This document shows positions 56,331 through 64,000 of a DNA stretch of 64,000 nucleotides, one piece after another. Every line of letters begins with the position of its first letter. Position 1 is the first letter of the stretch. The notes beneath the pieces were generated by a model. The model did no database searches and was not told the DNA's origin. It saw only the letters and a list, made by a program, of their open reading frames with translations. The translations under genes and the position numbers were made by a program. The DNA comes from Pseudo-nitzschia pungens. Lineage: Eukaryota; Bacillariophyta; Bacillariophyceae; Bacillariales; Bacillariaceae. Where the stretch lies: NCBI GenBank assembly GCA_037355855.1, contig CM074763.1:1736001-1800000 (forward strand). The letters run 5' to 3'.

Positions 56331-57582
56331 GAAGAGGTGATTCCGTTTTGGCGTCCAAAAGGACTGCATACCTGCGTGGTAATTCACTGACCGATTGGTT
56401 GGCACGGTGGTTTTCTTTTCCATTGATACAAATACGAGAAGCTAAACGAAGGAATGTATGGTAGAGCAGTCCACATGACTTTAAATGAATTTGAATAATT
56501 CATTTGATGTGGCTTCGGAAAATGGATTGGCAAGGTATTGGAAGATGCAGCTGAAACACTAATGAACACTTGTGAAGTGGTACTGTTGCACGAACGGATA
56601 CATGTTGGCAGTGCAATATTTGTACTGAGTTGATTATACAAGGGATGACTTCAACATGCTTTTTGCAAATAGTCCATGAAGTGAGGAGTAAGGAGAACAA
56701 TTCTGATTGTTGATAGCTCAAATTAGATTGTGGAATCGGACCCCAATCTTGCTTTCTTAACTGAAGCAAGGAAGCAGCGACCTTCGCTAGCATATTTAGG
56801 CAATAAATCCCCATCTTGATAACCGCTACATCATCACTGCCACGGTACTATCCGATGCGTACCATGAGGCTCCGTACCTCTAGGTTGGACTGAACGCGAG
56901 TGACAGCTTTCTCAGTGTAGCATGCGATTGGATCGTAAATCTATCTCAATTGCAACTTATTCTGTACATAAATTTTATACTAGAGCGTTCGTTGGATGCG
57001 GCGGATCGTATCGTTTCACAATTAGCTCCTGGTTTGCAGCGTGGCCCTGCTTCGGGTTGGACACGGCAGGTTTTCAGATATAGATGGCATCATACCGTCC
57101 CAGAGTCGCTCGAAGTATGCCAATCTCCCATCTATGCAATCAACGATTTTGTGGTGCTTGCTTGATTGGATACTCGGCTCTGAACGCGGTTGGATTGGAA
57201 ACCAACTCCGAGATTTGGAGCCAGCCTTCGAAAGAATACAAATGGATCGATGTGGACGGCACGTCCAAGTAGCAGTAACGATGGTTCCCAAAAGAAAGGA
57301 GATTCCATATATATCTATATATATATATGACATGGCGTGGCGTGGCTTGGCTTGGCATAGCAATGAATCATCGATATCGGTGGACGCAGCTCGACCGCTC
57401 GATCGAACGCTCCTCATACCGTTGGTCCCACATCCGAGACAAAGGTCGCTTCCCGCGGACCCGACGCGATGGACTGCGAGAGTGAGTCAGACAAGGCCGG
57501 GGGATTTGAAAGGATCGTCGTCGTGGTCGTGGTCGCATCCGGTACCAACGCCGAGTTTCTCGGAAAAGCTCGCGTGGCCTTC
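56331..57582. other. Intergenic
   Basis: A short (TA)n-like ATATATCTATATATATATATG run lies at 57308-57329. No coding region is supported on either strand; the frames after 57040 are mostly antisense to the 3' side of the PQ-loop gene. Confidence 0.4.
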
Positions 57583-58452
57583 CTAGCCGTTGGACAGTTC
57601 TGCGTTGGGGAGCTCGAGCACGGTGATGCGCCTGTGCACATTTTGGGGGTCGTCGACGGTCTCGGATTCTTCGTTCCAACCAACGGTCTGGTCTTCGGAG
57701 TCGCAAGCAACGGTGTCGTAGGCAGGTGCAGACTCCCCCCCAACATCGGCCATATAGACAGCCTTGAGGGTGAGTCCCTCGACCCGTATCCCAAAGTACA
57801 GTATCTGTAACAGCAAACTGAGGTTCGCAGAAAAGGCCACCAGAAAGGTCACCAGCAATACCGGATCGCTCCCATTGAGAGTAACGGTGGTAAACAACCG
57901 CACGGCACACCCCAGCGTCGCCAGGGACGCCGTGAGTGGGCTGTAATCTCCCTTGCTGCGAGTGGTGGCGTTGTGGACGCACTGCGGCACCAGCGCTGCG
58001 GTGTTGATGGCCACCGAACTCAGCTGGCCGATCGCCACCAGGTGCTCCGGTGCGATCGTCGCCAGGTACGCCATTCCCAGGGCCAGCGCACCGGCTAGCA
58101 TCCACACCAGGGTCTCCCGGGTCCGTTTCTGGTAGAATATCACCAACACTAGGATTACGGCCGATTCGATCGTGATGATCAGGATTTCCGCGTACGTGGA
58201 CACATCGTATTTTTGTCTCACGTAATACGTATCGCTCAAGAGATACGACGTGAGTTTCAGCCACCAGGTCGACATGACCAATCCATTGGCGTGTTTCTGC
58301 AGGCAGATCCGGACCGCGATTGGAGTGTACAGCACCAGGGACATTATGCCGACCATGTATCCGAGGGCCTTCGCGACGAATTCAATCCCGTTCGCTTCGA
58401 ACGAGCTGCCGTTGGTATCTAACTCGAGGTGCAGATCATCTGTATCGTCCAT
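57583..58452 (-). CDS. PQ-loop membrane protein, MPDU1-like
   Basis: Intact single exon of 289 residues. Seven hydrophobic helices occupy about residues 27-245. The first PQ-loop-like motif is LYTPIAVRICLQKHANGLVMSTWWLKL (position about 42-68, with YTP in place of PQ); the second is ALVPQCVHNATTRSKGDYSPLTASL (about 163-187) with the canonical Pro-Gln. These motifs and the spacing resemble MPDU1, needed for use of mannose-phosphate-dolichol in the ER, and other PQ-loop transporters (cystinosin, SWEET-like). The C-terminal 45 residues are acidic and cytosolic. The exact substrate is not known; MPDU1 is the best guess, held with moderate confidence. No frame break. Confidence 0.75.
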   Translation of the reverse strand: MDDTDDLHLELDTNGSSFEANGIEFVAKALGYMVGIMSLVLYTPIAVRICLQKHANGLVMSTWWLKLTSYLLSDTYYVRQKYDVSTYAEILIITIESAVILVLVIFYQKRTRETLVWMLAGALALGMAYLATIAPEHLVAIGQLSSVAINTAALVPQCVHNATTRSKGDYSPLTASLATLGCAVRLFTTVTLNGSDPVLLVTFLVAFSANLSLLLQILYFGIRVEGLTLKAVYMADVGGESAPAYDTVACDSEDQTVGWNEESETVDDPQNVHRRITVLELPNAELSNG

Positions 58453-60662
58453 GGTTGGAAATCAAACTCGATCACGCTTTTGCTCGACCAAACCTTGTTG
58501 ATCGGTCAATGGTCCATACCGGTATTAAAATAATGAAAAGTGAAAAACGGATTGCATTCCAATACCGTACGTACGACCCAGAAATTCCGTAAACCTTACC
58601 GTGGAAAGGTCATACCCGGTACCGTTACTCGTACCGGTAAGGTCTTAAGATTACCGTAAGGTCCGTTGGGAGTTGGATGCAAAGCAAAGAGCGAGAAGTC
58701 ATAGCATACTTGTACCGGTATCGTTAGGTTAACCTTACCGCAATTAGTAGAAGTAATTACGATACTGTAGCACTATAGCACGGGTGGATTTATCATATGT
58801 ACCGTACGTACCATAGTGATGTAGAAAAAATTCATTGTTAAACAGCAGTATGATGTAAGGTCTTACCGGTACCACGTAAGGTTACGTAGTAATTCTTATC
58901 AGCTGTCCCCTCCACGACTTGAATGTCCTTTACTCGCGAGTTTAGGGCATGTTGACCTTGTCTGGTAGTAGATTTTTCTACACGGCTCTACCCGGTACAG
59001 ACCAGCTCCTAGGCAACTCCTCGTTGTGAAATCTCTCCAGTACTAATTCTACATGATATTGTTCAAAATTACATTTTGGCTCCTACTCAACCAATCTTGA
59101 CTTTTGATAACACCAGATAAACCAACTCTGGGCACAAGGGTTGGATGGACATGGGTGGTATGGCTTCAAGTCTATTGCAACTGCTTCCAATTCAATCACC
59201 ATGGTCAGGAGGAGTTGAAGCCTAATTTGTACATGGATTTGTGTAGAAAATTAGTACCAGAGTTTCTTTACGGGAAAAAATGTACCACCAGGTGAAGGTC
59301 AAAATGCCCTAAACTTGCGAGTAAAGGACATAAAAGTCGTGGAGGGGAGGACAGCTGATAAGAATTACGTAGTACGTAGTTGTAGTATGTACGTACTCGA
59401 CCGTCTGCATTCTACGGTAAGTGGATCTGAAGATCTCACTTAGACCTTTTACTAAAAATAGAATCGGCTGATAATCCCTAAACGTATTCTTCCCAGGCGA
59501 CGCTAACACGTAATCTTAGTCGTACTTGTAATATTATTTTGCTTTTGCTTATTGATTTCTACGAAGTAGTACGTAGTTATAAATAGTCATAGTTTTGCGA
59601 TGACTTTGGTAAGTAATACGCGTCTACCCCTTTAATCTTTCGTTTGCGGTAAACCTTACCACCATTGACGTTTCTTCTGCCGTTCGAACCCTTCTCGACT
59701 AAAGTACTATGTGTTGGGATGGTCGGCGTAAAGGTATTTTTCCCTTAAGTCTGAAAAACGTATGAGTAAGTTAAACTACCGTACTTCTTTTTGAAATTCA
59801 ATGATATGAATGAGATTCATCATAATTACCGGTAAACCTTACTCGTAGTCAACGGTCATGAAAATCAATGCTACCGTAAGGTTACCGTACAGTATCGCTG
59901 GAACTAATTGTGGATGTTGGGACCTAACCTTACTTGTACCTATTGGCTCTTGCGTTGTTCTATCAATGTTCTCCGTTTGCGGATGAAGTTGTCTCGGTAA
60001 GATCTTAACCTTAATTCTTCTCATTCGCGCATCATTGATGTTCTTTTCCATACTGTAATTCGTTTCAGCTCTAAAAATCAATACGACTACACATACTTAA
60101 TATCAATTAGACTGTTTCAATCATTTACAACTCTATGAAAGAATAGTACAAATCAATTACAGTAATAGAAAGAAGACAAGATAAATAAGTATAGTGAAAC
60201 TGTAAATTACATCATTTTCTACTTAAGAATTCACAGAAGTCCATTATTCGGGTCTTCGTCAGAAGCAAGATTGTGGAAGATGAGCGTTCATCTTCTGTTT
60301 CATTAAAAAGAAAAATTTACAATCACCTTTCCAATTTTTCAAAGGATCAAACTGAAATTTCTTGCTTTTGACAGAAGAACTCCGTTCTCATGATGCACAC
60401 AAGATATCAAATAATAATCAATATTAATTAAAACCCACGCGATGTGAGGCGTAGCATCATGAACATAAATCTTGTAATGACTTTTCCAACTTTCACACTT
60501 TTCCAACTTTCACACCAAAATCTCGACGGAACACCCGCTTAGACGCGCATTTGCCTCGGTGATGTTCAAACAACAGAATGTTTTGAGCACACTCCCCTTC
60601 ACAAAATCGAACAATTCGAGTCGGTATTTCAAAAGACGGTATCGGAATACGCCCCGAAAAAC
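58453..60662. other. Repeat-rich intergenic region
   Basis: Dense GTAAGGTTACC / TACCGGTA palindromes lie at 58590-58890 and 59640-60010, on both sides of the foldback element at 58891-59366. 60020-60660 is AT-rich without signal. No gene is supported. Confidence 0.6.
58884..59373. mobile_element. 476-bp foldback element (MITE-like) with 7-bp target duplication
   Basis: The element body is 58891-59366. It starts AATTCTTATCAGCTGTCC and ends with the reverse complement (CAGCTGATAAGAATT). The two ends are imperfect inverted repeats of about 75 bases, through CCTCCACGACTT, TCCTTTACTCGC, AGTTTAGGGCAT and TTGACCTT. Weaker similarity continues for another 40 bases. The heptamer ACGTAGT directly flanks both sides (58884-58890 and 59367-59373) as a perfect direct repeat. 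There is no transposase frame inside, so it is non-autonomous. The superfamily cannot be fixed from one copy. Confidence 0.85.
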
Positions 60663-62663
60663 ATGGCTCCCAGAGCATCAGAGATTTCACTCGAAGATCG
60701 TCATCAATATCAATATCTAAATGGGCAAATGTTAGACGACGAACGAGAAGTCGATAATCCCAACTATGTCGACGAGCTGCTATCGCAAGAATTGTTGCAA
60801 CTCTCTGTCAACGATCGGAATGGAATCCAAGAAGAGATTCACGGTGTCGGCTGCTTAGCCCCGGAAGAGACTCCAGAGCTGATCGAGCGTTCTGTGGCAG
60901 AGCTCGAGGTCGAACTCCAGGAAATTTCTCTGTCGCTGCCCCCACTTGTAACACGGGCTTACCGCAAGAGCCAAACGTTCGCCACCACGTATGTCAACGA
61001 AATGGAATTCAGGCTTCGCTTCTTAAGGTGTGAATTGTTCGACATACACAAGACGGCCAAGAGGATATGCGAGTTTTTAGAATGGGCGCTGGTATTGTTT
61101 GGAGAATATGCTCTGCAGCGACCGATCACCCTATTTGATTTCACCAAGGAAGAAATCAAATATTTTCGAAAGGGCTACTACCAGTGCTTACCGTGTCGCG
61201 ACCGCGCCGGAAGAAGGATCGTTAGCATCATTCCCGGAGTAAGGGTTGGAAAGTGTCCCCATCGATACCAAGGTGCGTTAAAGTGAGACATGGGTTCACT
61301 TCTTCATTTTATCGTTGACGTGACGGGATTGCCCTCACATTTTTTTTAAAAAATATGTTTACCGAACCCCTCGAATGCATCGAACTTAACGGAACTCTTT
61401 CGATAGGCCAAAATTGCGCTATACACTTCTTGGGCGGTCGGATGCAACGACATTGATACGCAACGCAAGGGACTAGTTTACTTGGTGTGGTTCGAAAAGA
61501 ACATCAAAACTTCGCAATTTTCCCCAAAGCAGCGTGCCAAAGATCACGAGCTTTCCTCCATTCGAGCCAGTGCGATTCACTGTTGTACGCCCGACACACC
61601 CTTGTTTCGCTTCCGCCGGTCGATCATGACCATGCGAATCGCGAGCCACAACCGATACAAGCTCAAGGTTCACCTCGGCGATTCCATGGAAAATCGTTAC
61701 AAACTGCAAACCTATGGAATACCATCCGATCAGATTCCTCTCACATGGAGCGGCTCCATAAAGCTGACGTACCACCGACAGTGGATTCGCCTTCGTCAAG
61801 CGATCGAACAACGAGAATTGGGGCAACGCTTGTCGGGAATGCCAGCTTCCGCTTTTTACTATATCAACTGCAACACGATGATCGAGTGCCCGAATTTGAA
61901 CGATGTTCTTTTTCGTCAGGGAACCTCAACAACATCGCATCCCGGAAACGTAGCCTTTAGGGCATTGATCGAATCGCGGTTGCGGGAATTGGAGATGCTA
62001 CAGCAAATAGAAGCTATAAAAAAAGGAAACAGCAAACGTGGCGCCAAAAAGAAGACGAATAGCACCAAACCACCAAAAATCACCAACGTCAAAACTCGAA
62101 AACTGGTCATGGACGTGATTGAAGAGATTCAAACTAGGCAGAACGGACGCATCCTATTTTGGAACGAAATGGGATGGTGGGACGAAGCCACCGACCAGGA
62201 TCAAATCTATCTAAAGGTGGAATACATCGTAAGGGAGTACCGATTGGGGCTCAAACGCAAGAAAAAAGCGGATGCGGCCCACGAAGACGTGGAGCAAGAA
62301 CGATCCCGAGTAAGGGCATTGACGCGTGCGCGTCCCGAAACCACTGTGCCCACGGCGTTTTCAAAACAACAACCTGCATCAACCTCAGTATGCTCCTCAA
62401 CATCCTCCGTGTCGCAAGGTGAAAGCAGGTCATCGACTCCCGATCTTCTAAGCCATTGCGAGGGTCAAATGTCACCCTTGCATGAAAGAAAACCGGTCAT
62501 GGTTGATCTGAAGGGCGGTACTTCTATCTTTTTGGACACACAGGATGGTGGTTTTATGGACAACATGCCCACGAAGAAACGAAATCGACTGGAAAACCCT
62601 TTCGGCGGTGAGGAAGATTCACTCATGTCCGAATGTTTTGGCATGAAGTTCATACAGTGCTGA
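60663..62663 (+). CDS. CRAL-TRIO protein with C-terminal DUF6824 domain
   Basis: Exon 1 is 60663-61238 and exon 2 is 61407-62663 (donor GTAAGGGT, acceptor TCGATAG, phase 0); a second donor-like site at 61272 would break the frame. The product has 610 residues. The N-terminal part has the segment GVGCLAPEETPELIERSVAELEVEL (about 60-84) that precedes CRAL-TRIO modules in diatom proteins, FRLRFLRCELFDIHKTAKRICEF, and FRKGYYQCLPCRDRAGRRIV. In exon 2 the lipid-binding fold runs to about residue 330 (GLVYLVWFEKNI ... PLTWSGSIKLTYHRQWIRLRQ). DUF6824 follows: DVLFRQGTSTTSHPGNVAFRALIE, TRKLVMDVIEEI, GRILFWNEMGWWDEATD. The C-terminal 150 residues are S/P-rich. CRAL-TRIO binds small lipids; DUF6824 is of unknown role, common in diatoms. 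Nuclear or signalling function is speculative. Confidence 0.85.
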
Positions 62664-63735
62664 ACTATCTTTGATTTGTCGGTTTTTTGAAACCACTTCA
62701 ATGGAGTTCTAAGCTGACCATGATCAGTCGGTCTAGTATGTATCATTGGTGCTAAACAGATAGCTTTGATCGGGCTGTCGACCACAGGCATATCATTTGC
62801 CTTTCAGTGGAGTGGCATCACCAACCTTCCAAATTGGTTTTGTAAAAACAGTGTTGTATAAATTTTTCGGTGCCACCTCACCCACGGAGAAAACAATCTT
62901 TGATCATTGGAACGTTGCATGTACATAGAGCCTGCTTTCAATCCAGTTCACACCAGTTGAACGTAAGGTCGGCCGTTGTCTTTCTGCAACGGAACAAGAA
63001 AAGTTTCTCTCGAAAACATGCAGAGACTAAAAACAAATTGGGAACAGCAGAAAATTCTCATACAATTGCACCCAGTACAGGACGATTCTCAACAGCGGAA
63101 TGTAGTGCTTCAACAAACATAACAGAACACCACCTGTGAAGGTCTCTGCAAAGTAATTGCGTTTATTTTACTGACTAACTACTAGCTGGCCTTAACTACA
63201 GAAGTGTTGTATGAACAAAAATGAAAAGGATGGAAACTGTGTTTGCACGTGCTACAGCTGGAAGTGACTGTATAATCAGCCATCAGAGTAGTCTTTCGTG
63301 TCGTTGTCCCTGTCATGCGTGAGTAGGAAGACTAGTGGAAGACTTCCATCAGGATTGAGCTTCAATCCATGCTAACCTGCAACTTCAAAAGCACCTTGCG
63401 CTGATGCTGTTGGTGGCTTCAGGGGCACCACTTCCGAAACATGCTTTCGTCTGTCCATCGACGCCCTGCGTTCCTTGCGCACGTTTGGTGATTTCTGTCT
63501 CTCAAAACGATCAGTAATTTACCCGTAAGGTTACCGTAACTTAACTAAGGTAAACTTACTGTAGTTTTTTCTTTCATCACCATGAACTCATCATTCATCA
63601 TGATTTTGATTCATTCTTTTGTGACCACGAGCAACAATCAGGTGTAACAAGCACCTTGGCAGTGAACTGGATACAGCAGGAATATAATAAAGGCATTACC
63701 TTCTTAGTTGAGAGAACTTATCAAGACTTGCCGCT
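62664..63735. other. Intergenic
   Basis: GTAAGGTTACCGTAAC at 63522 is another motif copy. No gene is supported before the partial gene at the end of the window. Confidence 0.45.
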
Positions 63736-64000
63736 ATGGAGATGGATCCCGCAACAACAATGTCAAAACATAATGCGGGGGAGGATGAAGAAGATAATCC
63801 AGTTTTTTCGAAATGGAGAGAATTCAACATTAACGACGTCGAGGGTGACGACGATGCTGACAACAAGGAAGACTCTGTGGGGTTGTTTTCCATGTTCGAT
63901 ACTAAAGATGAAGAGGATGTTTACGAAGATGTTCGCTACGACTATCCATCGTCGCTGTTGCGTTGTTCGGTAAATGCAGTGGCTGGTAATAGTTGTGGAG
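63736..64000 (+). CDS. Start of an acidic protein, truncated by the window end
   Basis: The ATG at 63736 opens a frame that stays open to the last base (88 codons). It reads MEMDPATTMSKHNAGEDEED then NPVFSKWREFNINDVEGDDD, FSMFDTKDEEDVYEDVRYDY, and SLLRCSVNAVAGNSC. It is rich in D and E, without a signal peptide. Codon choice favours this frame over the overlapping +1 frame that begins at 63656 and is richer in rare codons. Too short to assign; the rest lies outside the window. Confidence 0.5.
   Translation, partial: MEMDPATTMSKHNAGEDEEDNPVFSKWREFNINDVEGDDDADNKEDSVGLFSMFDTKDEEDVYEDVRYDYPSSLLRCSVNAVAGNSCG

Noticed and set aside
57368..58264. 298-codon minus-strand frame overlapping the PQ-loop gene
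   Set aside because: Arg/Gly/Ala-rich shadow in another frame of the same strand; the PQ-loop frame has an ATG, helices and motifs.

Overview
The window is nuclear DNA of a diatom. The strongest evidence is a silicon transporter (SIT) with its GRQ, EGGQ and EGMQ motifs. It is backed by a plastid-targeted protein with an SAFAP transit motif, a CRAL-TRIO/DUF6824 protein of the kind common in diatoms, few and short introns with GT..AG borders, and C-ending codon preference. A raphid pennate diatom is likely, but this is inference. About 20 genes are supported. They lie on both strands, show no operon logic, and are separated by AT-rich intergenic DNA full of TACCGGTA / GTAAGGTTACC palindromes and TAGTAC repeats.

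Layout. 0-9 kb: secreted Cys-rich protein (-), Sec14-GOLD lipid-transfer protein (+), type I membrane protein with two lumenal domains (+). 10-18 kb: thioredoxin/PDI-like protein with an in-frame TGA read as selenocysteine (-), eIF6 (+), silicon transporter (+). 18-28 kb: two small organelle-type proteins (-), bifunctional PFK-2/FBPase-2 (+), an unrecognised protein (+). 28-31 kb: a composite repeat. 31-44 kb: secreted SET-domain protein (-), RlmN-type radical SAM protein (+), ZIP metal transporter (-), two-pore K+ channel with a 12-nt microexon carrying its selectivity filter (+), MsrA with a myristoylation motif (-). 44-64 kb: broken trypsin (-), unrecognised 676-aa protein (-), secreted Cys-rich repeat protein (-), DUF4116 pseudogene (+), unrecognised 611-aa protein (+), MPDU1-like PQ-loop protein (-), a 476-bp foldback transposon with a 7-bp target duplication, CRAL-TRIO/DUF6824 protein (+), and the start of an acidic protein running off the window (+).

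Two observations stand out. First, the thioredoxin-fold gene has U-G-Y-C as its redox site, with TGA coding the first residue; the downstream splice and sequence only make sense if TGA is read through. Second, at least 13 reading-frame breaks in six genes, including the normally essential eIF6, are all of one kind: one extra base, so the ribosome would need a +1 shift each time. After removing one base per break, the five complete genes have lengths divisible by three. No -1 break was seen in any gene that looks functional, while the obvious DUF4116 pseudogene has mixed breaks. Insertion-biased consensus error is the simplest explanation, and programmed +1 frameshifting is the exciting alternative. 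Raw reads, RNA-seq and peptides would separate them.

The genes do not form one pathway. Redox and selenium chemistry (Sec-thioredoxin, MsrA), membrane transport (SIT, ZIP, K2P, PQ-loop, Sec14 and CRAL-TRIO lipid carriers) and RNA/ribosome biology (eIF6, RlmN) simply coexist.
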